The notes: generated by a model not told the origin, from the sequence alone. 57,813 nucleotides of DNA from Halorussus litoreus (GCF_003382685.1 NZ_QLVG01000046.1:1-57813), one strand, 5' to 3'; counted from the first letter of the stretch, positions 32,658-41,489 are shown. Numbers and translations are program-made.

Positions 32658-32670
32658 CGGGTCGCCGCGG

Positions 32671-33504
32671 TCACGCCGACCCCTCCTCGGTCGCGCTCCC
32701 GTTTCCGGTCTCGTCGGCGGGCGAGTCGGCGTCCGAATCCGCGCCGAGGCTGCCCGGTTCGTAGCCGCCGAGATACGCCTCCTGGACCGCGGGGTCGCCC
32801 CGAACCTCGTCCGGGGAGCCCTCGGCGATGACCGAGCCCTGGTTCAGCACCACCACGTGGTCCGAGACGTTCATCACGATGTCCATGTTGTGCTCGACCA
32901 GCAGCACGGCGTGGTCGGTCGCCACGTCCTCGATGAGGTCGATGATGCGGTCGACGCTCTCCGAGGAGACGCCAGCGTTGGGCTCGTCCAGCAGGAGCAC
33001 GTCCGGCTCGCCGGCGAGCGCGATGCCGACCTCCAACTGGCGCTTCGCGCCGTGGCTCAGGCTCTCGGCCGGCGTGTGAGCCTCCTCGGCGAGGTCCACG
33101 CGGTCGAGGATGCGGTGGGCCTCCTCGACGTGACGCTCGAAGGCACCGGCGTTGCGCCAGAGCTTCCAGCCGTCGTCGCTGGCGGCCTGCGCGGCGATGC
33201 GGACGTTCTCCAGCACCGTGCTCGTCGGGAACACGTTCGTTATCTGGTACGACCGATGGAGGCCGTAGTCCGCCGTCTCGTACGGCGTGGCGTCGGTCAC
33301 GTCGCGCCACCCGTCGCCGTCGCGCACCTCGATGGTGCCCTCGGTCGGTGTGAGCACGCCCGTGAGCAGGTCGAAGAACGTGGTCTTGCCCGCGCCGTTC
33401 GGGCCGATGAGCGAGCAGAGTTCGTCCGAGTCGAGCGCCAGATCGACGTCGTCGACGGCGGTCAGGCCGCCGAACTGCTTGGTCAGCCCCGAAGTTCGCA
33501 ACAT
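32671..33504 (-). CDS. livG: Branched-chain amino-acid-type ABC ATPase LivG
   Basis: A 277-residue ATPase: GGLTAVDDVDLAL, Walker A GPNGAGKTTFFDLLTGVL (LivG-type), LHRSYQITNVFPTSTVLENV, signature SLSHGAKRQLEVGIALA (LivG uses SHGxxRxLE), Walker B VLLLDEPNAGVS, H-loop VEHN. The C-terminal 35 residues are an acidic, Ser/Gly-rich haloarchaeal tail. The start is 3 bp after the livJ stop. The operon is interrupted downstream by a repeat block before livF. Confidence 0.94.
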   Translation of the reverse strand: MLRTSGLTKQFGGLTAVDDVDLALDSDELCSLIGPNGAGKTTFFDLLTGVLTPTEGTIEVRDGDGWRDVTDATPYETADYGLHRSYQITNVFPTSTVLENVRIAAQAASDDGWKLWRNAGAFERHVEEAHRILDRVDLAEEAHTPAESLSHGAKRQLEVGIALAGEPDVLLLDEPNAGVSSESVDRIIDLIEDVATDHAVLLVEHNMDIVMNVSDHVVVLNQGSVIAEGSPDEVRGDPAVQEAYLGGYEPGSLGADSDADSPADETGNGSATEEGSA

Positions 33505-33507
33505 GGC

Positions 33508-34953
33508 CTACAGCGAGCAGTCGACACCGTCGGCGGGCACCGTGGTGTTGTCCTTCGAGATGGTCGCCAGCGGCTCGCTGGGCATCACGGCGGCGTCCCA
33601 GCTGTCGGCCCACTCGTCGCTGGTGGGGACGACGTCGGCCACGGTCATCGCCGACCGAGCCTGGTTGTCGTACTCCTGGAACGTGTAGCCGCCTTCGCCT
33701 TTCGGGGTCTCGGTGACCGTCATCCCGCGGAGGGCGTTCGCGATGTCCGCGCCCTCCGTCGACCCGCTCTCGGTGACCGCCTGCGCGATGGCCGAGGCGG
33801 CCGTGAAGCAGCCCGAGGTGAACAGGTCGGGCACGACGCCGTACGTGCTGGTGTACGTCTCGACGAACTCGTTGTTGATCTCGTTGTCGTACTGGTTCCA
33901 GTGGTAGCGAGTTGTGAACGGCCCCATCTTGGCGTCGGCGATGTCCTCGCGGGTGAAGTCCTCGCCCAGCGCGTTCACGAGCGTCTGGCCGACCGCGGCG
34001 TTGGTGATCTGGGTCGCGAAGCCGCCGAACATCCGGTAGTCGTAGTCGCCGTTGAGGAACGACGTGAACAGGTTCGGCAGGGTCGCGACGGTGAATCCGC
34101 CGACGATTCCCTCCGCGCCCGCGTCCTGGGCGTTCTGGAGCAGGCCCTCCCACTCGGCGTAGCCCTGCGGGACGAACCGCTCGCCCACGATTTCGACGCC
34201 CTCGCTCTCGAGGACCTCGCGGTAGTTGTTGACCACCGCCTGTCCGAACGAGTAGTCCGCGCCGAACAGGTAGACCTTGGAGACGTCGGTCTCCCGCGCG
34301 ACGTATCGACCGCCCGAGCGAGCGTCCATCGCGGTGTTCTCGCTCGCGCGGAAGATCATCTCGCCGCAGGTCTCGGAGCTACCGGTGGTCGTGGCCGACG
34401 CGGCCGGCCCGACCATGTACGGCACCTGTGCTTGCTTGGCGACCGTCTGGATGACCCGGTCGGCTGCCCCGGACGAGGCGCAGCCGTACAGCATGTCGAC
34501 GCCGTCGTTCTGCACGAGGTCGGTCGCCAGTTGCTGGGCCGTGTCGGCCGAGAACTGGCTGTCCCGGACGACCAGTTCGTAGTCGACGTCGCCGACCGAG
34601 ATGGTCTGGGTCCCCGTGTTCGAGTCCGCGATGGGGTCGGTGCCGGCCTTGTGGGCCAGCCCGGAGTAGAACCCCCAGAGGCCCTGCTGGCCGTAGTACT
34701 GGAGGTCGCCAGACACGGGCTGGAGCACGCCGATCTTCACCGTTCCCGAGACGTCCGTCTGCGCCGTCGTCTGCGCCGTAGTTTCGGTCATGCCCTCGTC
34801 AGTGGTTTCGGCCGCCGTCGTCGTCGTGTCGCCGGCTGTAGTCGTCGTATCCTGTTCGCTCTCGCCGCCGCCCATACACCCGGCGAGACCCGCCGCTCCG
34901 GTCGCACCGAGCGCTGCGAGCCATCGCCGTCGTGAGACGTTCTCGTCCGCCAT
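33508..34953 (-). CDS. livJ: Substrate-binding lipoprotein of the liv-type importer
   Basis: A 481-residue periplasmic-binding-type protein. The N-terminus carries a Tat signal (SRRRWLAALGATGAAGLAG) with lipobox Cys26 (LAGC), then a Thr/Glu-rich linker and a class-I binding domain starting VKIGVLQPVSGDLQYYGQQG. GCASSGAADRVIQTVAKQAQ, FGADYSFGQAVVNNYREVL and the C-terminal YTFQEYDNQARSAM fit the LivJ/amide-binding group. The ligand may be branched-chain amino acids, but amides, urea and aromatic acids are carried by close relatives. It is the first gene of the minus-strand operon, divergent from the SDR at 35113. Confidence 0.92.
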   Translation of the reverse strand: MADENVSRRRWLAALGATGAAGLAGCMGGGESEQDTTTTAGDTTTTAAETTDEGMTETTAQTTAQTDVSGTVKIGVLQPVSGDLQYYGQQGLWGFYSGLAHKAGTDPIADSNTGTQTISVGDVDYELVVRDSQFSADTAQQLATDLVQNDGVDMLYGCASSGAADRVIQTVAKQAQVPYMVGPAASATTTGSSETCGEMIFRASENTAMDARSGGRYVARETDVSKVYLFGADYSFGQAVVNNYREVLESEGVEIVGERFVPQGYAEWEGLLQNAQDAGAEGIVGGFTVATLPNLFTSFLNGDYDYRMFGGFATQITNAAVGQTLVNALGEDFTREDIADAKMGPFTTRYHWNQYDNEINNEFVETYTSTYGVVPDLFTSGCFTAASAIAQAVTESGSTEGADIANALRGMTVTETPKGEGGYTFQEYDNQARSAMTVADVVPTSDEWADSWDAAVMPSEPLATISKDNTTVPADGVDCSL

Positions 34954-34992
34954 GACTACTAACTACGTTACTTCTATCGGGCAAATACTGCG

Positions 34993-35077
34993 GGGTTAAC
35001 ATGTGAACGACCGAGCGATTCGCAGGGGTGCCCCTTCAGTTCACCGCGACGCTTCCCCACCGTTCACACGTTAACCC
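34993..35077. promoter_or_regulatory. Inverted 16-bp repeat pair in the livJ/SDR divergent promoter
   Basis: GGGTTAACATGTGAAC at 34993-35008 and GTTCACACGTTAACCC at 35062-35077 are inverted copies with one difference. They lie about 40 nt from livJ and about 36 nt from the SDR start, one per gene. Each contains GTTAAC. The arrangement suits one regulator controlling both directions; no regulator gene is adjacent. Confidence 0.6.
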
Positions 35078-35112
35078 TCGGTTTTTCACGCGCCGGGCGA
35101 GTCAAAACGGAT

Positions 35113-35997
35113 ATGACCGACGAGAGTACATCCGCCGACCGCGGAGAAGTCACGCCGCCCGAGTTCGATCCCGAAGACGCGCTCGTCCTCGACGACGACC
35201 GGTTCGCGCCCGAGAACGTCGCGCTCGTGACCGGCGCGGCCTCGGGCATCGGCCGCGCGACCGCGCTCGTGCTCGCGGAGAACGGCCTGACCGTGGTCGG
35301 GACCGACGTGGACGAGGAGGGCCTCGCCGGAACCGCGGAGAAAGCCGACGAGTTCGACGTTCCGGGAACCGTCGAGACGGTCGCGGGTGACCTCCGGGAA
35401 GACGTGCCGGGAATCGTCGAGAGTGCGGCCGAACACGGCCGAATCACCTACCTTGCGAACGTCGCGGGGATGCAGCACATCGACCCCATCGAGGAGTTCC
35501 CGATGGACGCCTACGACGCGATGCAGGACGTGATGGTTCGTGCTCCCGTCGAGCTATCGAAGCACTGTCTTCCGCGGATGCGCGAGGCCGGATTCGGCTG
35601 CGTCGGCAACATGGCGTCGGTCCACGGCCACTACGTCACCAGCGACAAGGTCGCGTACAACGTGGCGAAGTTCGGCCTCCGCGGGCTAACCCAGTCCATC
35701 GCCGCGGAGAGCCGGGGCGACACCGAAGCGGAGGGCAACGTTCGTGCGTTCTCGATCAGCACGGGGTACGTGAAGACCCCGCTCGTGACCGACCAGATTC
35801 CCGACACCGCCGAGCAGCGCGGCGTCTCGGTCCAGGAGGTCGTCGAGGACGTGATGCTCGGCCAGTCGCGTACCACGGAGATGATGACGCCCGTGGAGGT
35901 CGCGAACCTGTTCGCGTTCGGCTTCTCCGAGCACGCCAGCCACCTGAACGGCGGCGACCTGCGGTTCGACGACGGGATGACGCTGACCTACGAGTAG
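35113..35997 (+). CDS. SDR oxidoreductase, 3-hydroxybutyrate-dehydrogenase-like
   Basis: A 294-residue classical SDR. After a 35-residue acidic N-terminal extension comes LVTGAASGIGRATA (NAD(P) loop), LANVAGMQHI in place of NNAG, the catalytic Ser in NMASVHGHYV, and the YxxxK pair in YNVAKFGLRG. STGYVKTPLVTDQIPDTAEQ closely follows the C-terminal pattern of D-3-hydroxybutyrate dehydrogenases. It would interconvert a 3-hydroxyacid and 3-ketoacid. Divergent expression from the liv operon and the KAS-III-like enzyme at its end hint at a short-chain acid or amino-acid degradation route; this is inference. Confidence 0.82.
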   Translation: MTDESTSADRGEVTPPEFDPEDALVLDDDRFAPENVALVTGAASGIGRATALVLAENGLTVVGTDVDEEGLAGTAEKADEFDVPGTVETVAGDLREDVPGIVESAAEHGRITYLANVAGMQHIDPIEEFPMDAYDAMQDVMVRAPVELSKHCLPRMREAGFGCVGNMASVHGHYVTSDKVAYNVAKFGLRGLTQSIAAESRGDTEAEGNVRAFSISTGYVKTPLVTDQIPDTAEQRGVSVQEVVEDVMLGQSRTTEMMTPVEVANLFAFGFSEHASHLNGGDLRFDDGMTLTYE

Positions 35998-36077
35998 TCG
36001 CCCCGGATAGCAGAGCGGTACGCGCCCGGACTCGAATCGACAGAAGGCGTCACGAATACTCGGAAATTTCTCGGAGG

Positions 36078-36087
36078 TTTTATTAAG
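36078..36087 (+). promoter_or_regulatory. TATA box of the DAACS symporter
   Basis: TTTTATTAAG centred about 31 nt before the ATG at 36114, preceded by a purine-rich GGAGG as a possible BRE; a short leader with GAGGG 5 nt before the ATG follows. Confidence 0.65.
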
Positions 36088-36113
36088 TTCTTCAAGAGAC
36101 GTTCGAGGGAACA

Positions 36114-37421
36114 ATGGCAACGAATGGCGCGAGAGGGTACTGGCAGCGCTACCGTTCGATTCCCATCGTCTACCGCATCGGTGTGGCGTTCGTTCTCGGG
36201 TCGCTGTTCGGGCTGGTCGTCGGCGAGCCCGCGACCCAGCTCCAGCCCGTCGGTGACCTGTTCGTCCAGTTGTTGAGCATGCTCATCATCCCCATCATCG
36301 TGTTCACGCTCGTGATGGGTGCCCGTCGGCTCTCGCCGAGCAACCTCGGAAAGCTCGGCGGACAGGTCGTGATACTGTACGCGATTACGTCCGCGTTCGC
36401 GGTCACCATCGGGCTCGCCGTGGCGAACCTCATCAATCCCGGCAGCGGGCTGGAACTCGGCGACGCCGAGGCCCAGACCGCAGAGGCCCCCGACATCGTG
36501 GAGGTAATCCTCGGCATCGTCCCGTCGAACCCGATCGACGCGATGGCGTCGGGCGACGTGCTCCCGACCATCTTCTTCGTGGTCGTGTTCGGGATCGCGC
36601 TCGCGCTCGTCGAGCAGGAGACCGACAGCGACGACATCCGCAACGGCGTGAAGGCGTTCTACGACCTCGCGGAGGCCGGCGCGGAGGCGATGTTCAAGGT
36701 CGTCTGGGGCGTGATGGAGTACGGCGTCATCGGCGTGTTCGCGCTGATGGCGTCCGTCTTCGGCGAAGCGGGCGTCGACGCGATCGTCCCGTTCGCGCTC
36801 CTCATCGCGACGCTCGCGCTCGCGGTGACGGCCCACATCGTCATCGTCCACCTCGGGGGCATCATCGCGCTGCTGGTCGGCGAGTCACCCCGGGGCTTCC
36901 TCGTCGGCGGCAAGGACGCGCTCATCACCTCGCTCTCGATCCGCTCGTCGAGCGGGACGCTCCCGGTGACGATGACCGACGCCGACGAGAACCTCCACAT
37001 CGAGGAGGAGGTGTACAGCTTCTCGCTGCCGCTCGGCGCGACCATCAACATGGACGGCACCGCGCTGTATCAGGGCGTTGCCGCCATCTTCGCCGCGAAC
37101 CTCGTCGGCGTCCAGCTCGGGCTGGCCGAGCAGTTCACCGTCGTCGCGGTCGCGGTGCTGGCGAGCGTCGGCGCGGCCGGCGTCCCCGGGACGGGGCTCA
37201 TCATGCTGACCCTCGTGCTGACCCAGCTCGGGCTCCCCCTGGAGGTCGTCGGCTTCGTCGCCGGCGTCGACCCCATCCTCGACCGGTTGCGCACCATGAC
37301 CAACATCAGCGGCGACCTCGCGGTGACGACCCTCGTCGCGAAGTGGAACGACGCGGTCGACTTCACCAGCGGAACGTGGGTCGGCGAGAGCGGTGAGACG
37401 CCGGCTCCCGCGGACGACTGA
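36114..37421 (+). CDS. Dicarboxylate/amino-acid:cation symporter (DAACS/SDF)
   Basis: A 435-residue GltPh-type transporter. Hairpin HP1 carries SIRSSSGTLPVTMTDA (serine-rich motif, here SSSGTLP), TM7 carries LGATINMDGTALYQG (NMDGT cation/substrate motif), and HP2 has AAGVPGTGLIM. The TM8 segment DPILDRLRTMTNISGD contains the Asp and Asn that contact the substrate; absence of the Arg seen in glutamate/aspartate carriers cannot be judged with certainty. It imports glutamate, aspartate, C4-dicarboxylates or neutral amino acids with Na+. It follows the SDR on the same strand at 116 bp but has its own promoter. Confidence 0.93.
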   Translation: MATNGARGYWQRYRSIPIVYRIGVAFVLGSLFGLVVGEPATQLQPVGDLFVQLLSMLIIPIIVFTLVMGARRLSPSNLGKLGGQVVILYAITSAFAVTIGLAVANLINPGSGLELGDAEAQTAEAPDIVEVILGIVPSNPIDAMASGDVLPTIFFVVVFGIALALVEQETDSDDIRNGVKAFYDLAEAGAEAMFKVVWGVMEYGVIGVFALMASVFGEAGVDAIVPFALLIATLALAVTAHIVIVHLGGIIALLVGESPRGFLVGGKDALITSLSIRSSSGTLPVTMTDADENLHIEEEVYSFSLPLGATINMDGTALYQGVAAIFAANLVGVQLGLAEQFTVVAVAVLASVGAAGVPGTGLIMLTLVLTQLGLPLEVVGFVAGVDPILDRLRTMTNISGDLAVTTLVAKWNDAVDFTSGTWVGESGETPAPADD

Positions 37422-37451
37422 CGCTCGGGGCTCGGTTCTCGGGCTCCCGAA

Positions 37452-37976
37452 TCAGCTTCCTCTTCTCGACGTTTCGTCCGAAGCGCGCTCAGCGTGCTCT
37501 CCGCCCGTCTCAGTGCCCGACGCCGACCCGCGAGCGTGGTCTTCTACGTCCTCCAGCGTCTCGGTTTCGAGCAGTCGCTCGACCTTGCGCTCGAACTGCT
37601 CGTCGGTGAGTTCCCCGCGGGCGTAGCGAGTCCGGAGCGTCTCCAGCGCGTCCCTGTTGTCGGTCGTCGGTTTCGCGTCAGGGGTCTCCTCCGTCTCGTC
37701 GCCGGAATTGGCGTCGCCCCACCACGCGCCGGGATGGCCTCGCCAGCCTTCGTCGGCCTGCCAGTCCTCGTCGGCGTCCCAGTTCTCTTCTTCCCATTCC
37801 TCGTCATCGCCGAACAACGTCGACACGGTCGGGATCAGCACCATGTATCCGAACAGCATGAACCAGATCCACCAGTCGAAGCCCGCGATGAGCGCGAGTA
37901 TCCAGGTCCCGGTGACGAACGTAGAGACGATCTGGATGGCGTTCTCCCGTCCGCGTTCGAGCGCAGTCTCGGCCAT
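37452..37976 (-). CDS. Two-helix membrane protein with SHOCT domain
   Basis: A 174-residue protein. N-terminal hydrophobic segments at about 20-36 and 38-52 are followed by a very acidic, Trp-rich linker (about 55-95) and a SHOCT module at about 108-138 (LETLRTRYARGELTDEQFER). The tail is Ser/Thr/Glu rich. Same architecture as the protein at 4512-5069. Function is unknown. Confidence 0.8.
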   Translation of the reverse strand: MAETALERGRENAIQIVSTFVTGTWILALIAGFDWWIWFMLFGYMVLIPTVSTLFGDDEEWEEENWDADEDWQADEGWRGHPGAWWGDANSGDETEETPDAKPTTDNRDALETLRTRYARGELTDEQFERKVERLLETETLEDVEDHARGSASGTETGGEHAERASDETSRRGS

Positions 37977-38048
37977 GCGGTTCCGTGCGCCCCGGACCGA
38001 AAAATAACTTGACGGTTCGCGCTCATTAGCCAGCTAACTCGAAAGTCG

Positions 38049-39221
38049 TCAGGCAGCTAACTCCATCTCGCGCCGGACGCCCCACAGCAGGACCGCTCCG
38101 CAGGCCGCGAGCACCGCGAGCACGCCCCAGCCGACGCCGTAGCCCGCGGTGTCGGCGACGTAGCCGAACGCCGGCGGGGCGAGCAGGCCGCCGACGTTGA
38201 TGGCAGTCTGGCCGCCCGCGGTCGCGCCGCCGAGGTCCTCGCTCGCCACGAGGTCGCCCATGCAGGAGTAGTAGACGCCGGTCATCCCGAGCACCGTCGC
38301 GCCGAGTCCGGCGAACGCGACGCTCGCGGCCGGGAGCGAGGTCGCCCCGACCGCGAGCCAGCCGAACAGGACGGCCGAGCCGCCGAGTTGGACCAGCGAC
38401 ACCGTGGCCGCGCCGCCCACGTCCTCGATGCGGTCTGCCAGCGAGCCAGCGGCCACGCGGCCCGCGCTCCCGGTCGCCTGCGTTGCCGCGAGCACGAGTC
38501 CGCCCGCGGCCGCGCTCGCGCCCACCGCGTCCTCGACGTAGAGGATGAGGTAGCCCAGCAGCGAGAAGATGGTCGCGCCCACGAACAGCCCGGCCGCGAC
38601 GAGCAGGAGGTACGCCCGGTCGTCGGCCAGCCCCGAGAAGTCGGGGAGTTCCCATTCGCCGGAGCCGCCGGTGCCGGTGTAGGTCACCCGGAACGCGAGC
38701 GCGTAGCCGACCGCGACGACGGCGATAACCCAGAAGCCGAGCCGCCACGCGAACGCGGCCGCGACGCCCGTGACCACCAGCGAGGCCGCGCCGGAGCCCG
38801 CGGTGACCCCGAGCTGTTTGACGCCCATCGCGAGGTTCTCCCGACCGCGGGGTGCCGTCGCGACGACGCCTTTGTTCGAGGCCGGCATCGCCGAGGCGTA
38901 GGCCGCTCCGAGCAGGACGCCCGCGCCGAGCAACAAGAGGTAGGTCGGCGCGAGCGAGACGGCGACCGCGCCGCCGGCGAGCGCGAACAGGCTGGCGATC
39001 ATCACGGTGCGCTCGCCGAACCCGTCGACTGCCGCACCGCTCGGGAACAGGTTGAGGGTGTAGCCCAGCAGCGCCGCGGTCAGGAACACCCCGACCAGCG
39101 CCCGCGAGAGGCCGAAGTCCGCGCGGACGAACGAGGTCGCCGCGAAGATGCTGTAGTAGCACAGGCTCGCGGCGGTCTGCCAGCCCGCGATGACCAGCAC
39201 CGGCTTCCAGCCACGCTCCAC
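38049..39221 (-). CDS. MFS transporter
   Basis: A 390-residue major-facilitator protein with 12 hydrophobic segments. Between TM2 and TM3 the loop reads GAAVDGFGERTVM (the MFS motif-A position), and the second half has GSLADRIEDVGG at the equivalent place. The open frame reaches 39383, but that upstream part is translated 27-bp repeat sequence. The GTG at 39221 (ERGWKPVLVIAGWQTAAS) begins right before TM1 and was chosen. The substrate is unknown; the best-known relatives transport sugars or organic acids (nitrate/cyanate-like architecture). Confidence 0.85.
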   Translation of the reverse strand: MERGWKPVLVIAGWQTAASLCYYSIFAATSFVRADFGLSRALVGVFLTAALLGYTLNLFPSGAAVDGFGERTVMIASLFALAGGAVAVSLAPTYLLLLGAGVLLGAAYASAMPASNKGVVATAPRGRENLAMGVKQLGVTAGSGAASLVVTGVAAAFAWRLGFWVIAVVAVGYALAFRVTYTGTGGSGEWELPDFSGLADDRAYLLLVAAGLFVGATIFSLLGYLILYVEDAVGASAAAGGLVLAATQATGSAGRVAAGSLADRIEDVGGAATVSLVQLGGSAVLFGWLAVGATSLPAASVAFAGLGATVLGMTGVYYSCMGDLVASEDLGGATAGGQTAINVGGLLAPPAFGYVADTAGYGVGWGVLAVLAACGAVLLWGVRREMELAA

Positions 39222-39321
39222 GCTAGCGCCCCGAACCGTCGGTCGCGTCGCTCGCTCGCTCCGGAACCATTCGGCTCGGACTGGCCGTGGCTCGGGGTTA
39301 AGCCTACCGCCTCCGGCAGTT

Positions 39322-39402
39322 TGGGGTGCGCTCGGTGTCCCATTCCACCGGCGAAAGCTTTGTGACCTATTCCACCGGCGCACGCCTCGTGACCTAACCC
39401 AC
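39322..39402 (-). repeat. 27-bp tandem repeat, three degenerate units
   Basis: Read on the minus strand, units start at 39402, 39375 and 39348: GTGGG-TTAGGT-CAC, GTGGA-ATAGGT-CAC, GTGGA-ATGGGA-CAC. They have the same 27-bp period and pattern as at 32415 and 29018. They lie in the 487-bp gap 39222-39708 upstream of the MFS gene. Confidence 0.8.
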
Positions 39403-39608
39403 CTCGGATGGGACTGAAAGGGGCCGCCCGCTCGCGTTCACTTCAGTCGTCTCTGCGCGGCCACTATTTCGTGCGCGCGGTTTGCGCCGATATGTCGCTG
39501 AGCGACCGTCACGTGAGCGAAGCGAACGTGACCTCGGCAGTCGCAGCCCGCGCAGGAGCGCAGCGACGAGCAGGACCGTCTTCCGGCGGCGAGCGGGCGG
39601 GGGCTTTC
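39403..39608. repeat. Family B non-coding insertion, longer filled copy
   Basis: Inverted relative to 32278. CGGATGGG (39405-39412) and CGGGCGGG (39594-39601) are the imperfect flanking direct repeats, and the insert of about 181 bp between them begins ACTGAAAGGGGCC and ends GGCGAG. The interior has short hairpins (GTCACGT ... ACGTGAC near 39510). The outer GGGGGCTTTC (39599-39608) equals the GAAAGCCCCC flank of the other two loci. 39609-39708 shows nothing further. Confidence 0.7.
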
Positions 39609-39708
39609 TAAACGTAATTCGCACTAACTCTCACAGCGACGCAGGAGTGAACCGAAACGGACCTCAGACCCGAATCGACGGGAACTACTCGACGCGTACT
39701 CCGATGAG

Positions 39709-40413
39709 TTACTCCTCCAGCTCCTCCATCGCCTCGACGACCCGCTCGATCATCTTCTGCTGGCCGCGCCGCAAGTTCTTCGACACCGCGGGCTTGGACA
39801 CGTCGAACTCGTCGGCGAGGTGGCCCAGCGTCGCGCCGCGCGGACTCTCGAAGTAGCCGTCCGAGACGGCCGTCTCCAGCGTCTCGCGCTCCACGTCCGA
39901 GAGGTCCCGACAGCCCTCGATGAGCGTCATCGCGGCCCCGGCGTTCTGGACGAAGTCCTGCATTTCGGGCAGCTCCGTGTTGGTGCGGTCGAGCACGTCG
40001 TACTCGTTGTCCCGCTCCAGTTCCGACAGGGTGGTGTCGGCGTCCGTGCGGTCGTCGAAGCCCACGTGCCAGATCTCGCTCCCGGCCTCGATGTGGAAGG
40101 GGCCGGTGATGTAGCCGTCGTTGTCCCGGATGGTCGCCATCGCGTCGGTCTCGGCGATGACCGTCCGGATGTGGGCCACGTCGCCCCGCCGGGTCAGCAG
40201 GTCGAAGTCGTGCATGTTCGAATGGTCGCGCAGGGCTGCGAGCCCGTTCGACACCGCCTCGCGGTCGCCGCCCTCGACCAGCATCCGGGTCTCTAACTCG
40301 CGGTCGACCTGGTCGAAGTCCCACTGGATGGCCGAGAAGCCCACCTCGTGGTCGTCGGTCGTGTCGATGAAGGGGCAGTCGTACTGCTCCACGTCGAGGG
40401 TCGTGTCTATCAT
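39709..40413 (-). CDS. HTH-10 (bacterio-opsin-activator type) transcription regulator
   Basis: A 234-residue haloarchaeal regulator. The N-terminal two thirds is an alpha/beta sensing region typical of this family, lacking recognisable PAS/GAF hallmarks (AIQWDFDQVDRELETRM; FHIEAGSEIWHVGFDDRTD). The C-terminal HTH-10 domain contains LSDVERETLETAVSDGYFES and TLGHLADEFDVSKPAVSKNL, the helix-turn-helix. The start at 40413 (MIDTTLDVEQYDCPF) fits; the open frame begins 9 codons earlier. Targets are unknown; divergent from the aldo/keto reductase at 40556, which is a candidate. Confidence 0.88.
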   Translation of the reverse strand: MIDTTLDVEQYDCPFIDTTDDHEVGFSAIQWDFDQVDRELETRMLVEGGDREAVSNGLAALRDHSNMHDFDLLTRRGDVAHIRTVIAETDAMATIRDNDGYITGPFHIEAGSEIWHVGFDDRTDADTTLSELERDNEYDVLDRTNTELPEMQDFVQNAGAAMTLIEGCRDLSDVERETLETAVSDGYFESPRGATLGHLADEFDVSKPAVSKNLRRGQQKMIERVVEAMEELEE

Positions 40414-40555
40414 GGTCCTGCCCTTGCTATCGAAGCACATACGGTAGCTTCCTTAAAAGCGTTTTCTTCGGTTCCGGCGAACGTTGCCGCGCAAACCACT
40501 CGATTCGGCCGTTGCCAAAACGTCTTTCCACGCGCTGGCCCAACGCTCACACGTT

Positions 40556-41389
40556 ATGAGCCAACGCGAAACCGCCGCCCACAGCGACTCGCTTGACGGC
40601 ATACCCCGACTCGGACTCGGAACGTGGCAGAACGCCGACCGCGACCAGTGCGCCGAGAGCGTCCGGCGAGCGCTGGAGATGGGGTATCGCCACGTCGACA
40701 CCGCGCAGGCGTACGACAACGAGGCGTCGGTCGGCGAGGGCATCGCTGCGGCCGACGTGGACCGCGAGGACGTGTTCCTCGCGACGAAGGTCTGGACCCA
40801 AAATCTCGCGCACGACGACGTGATCGAGACGACGAAGGAGAGCCTCGACGCGCTGGGGGTCGACGCCGTGGACCTGCTGTACGTCCACTGGCCCGCGGGC
40901 GCGTACGACCCCGAGGAGACGCTCGCGGCGTTCGACCAGTTGCACGACGACGGGCTGATCCGGAACGCCGGCGTCTCGAACTTCGAGCCCGAGCAGCTCG
41001 ACGCGGCCCAAGACATCCTCGACGCCCCGCTGTTCGCCAATCAGGTCGAGATGCATCCGCTGCTTCCCCAGCACGAACTCGTGGAGTACGGGCGGGACCA
41101 CGACGTGACCCTCGTGGCGTACTCGCCGCTGGCCCGCGGGAAGGTGTTCGACGTACCCGAGATCCGCGACGTGGCCGACAAGCACGACGCCTCGCCCGCG
41201 CAGGTCAGCATCGCGTGGCTGCTCCAGCGCGACGGCGTGGCCGCAATTCCGAAGGCTACCGGCGAGGACCACATCCGCGACAACTGGGGCGCACTGCGTC
41301 TCGACCTCGACGACGAGGACGTCGAGACAATCGAGAGCATCGACGAGCGCGACCGGCAGGTGGACCCGGAGTTCGGACCGTGGGACTGA
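40556..41389 (+). CDS. Aldo/keto reductase
   Basis: A 277-residue AKR. The catalytic tetrad is visible: Asp and Tyr in HVDTAQAYDNE (about 40-50), Lys in LATKVW (about 75), His in LYVHWP (about 107). The second half has FANQVEMHPLLPQ and AIPKATGEDHIRDN (NADPH 2'-phosphate contact). Similar to 2,5-diketogluconate-reductase-like AKRs. It reduces aldehydes or ketones with NADPH; the substrate is unknown. The start at 40556 begins SQRETAAHSDSLDGIPRLG, where the conserved PRLGLGTW follows. Confidence 0.9.
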   Translation: MSQRETAAHSDSLDGIPRLGLGTWQNADRDQCAESVRRALEMGYRHVDTAQAYDNEASVGEGIAAADVDREDVFLATKVWTQNLAHDDVIETTKESLDALGVDAVDLLYVHWPAGAYDPEETLAAFDQLHDDGLIRNAGVSNFEPEQLDAAQDILDAPLFANQVEMHPLLPQHELVEYGRDHDVTLVAYSPLARGKVFDVPEIRDVADKHDASPAQVSIAWLLQRDGVAAIPKATGEDHIRDNWGALRLDLDDEDVETIESIDERDRQVDPEFGPWD

Positions 41390-41489
41390 ACTCGCCATTG
41401 CGACGCGGATACTGACGGCGTGCGACCCCGCGCGAGGACGGCCGCAACCCCGAAACTTCATAACGGTCGTAACGTATGAAAAAGCGTAG

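Noticed and set aside
32442-32831. A 129-residue open frame made of repeated RSTERFPLENDTGRFP-like words
   Set aside because: It is the 27-bp repeat read in frame, then the antisense of livG; the period being a multiple of 3 keeps frames open on both strands.
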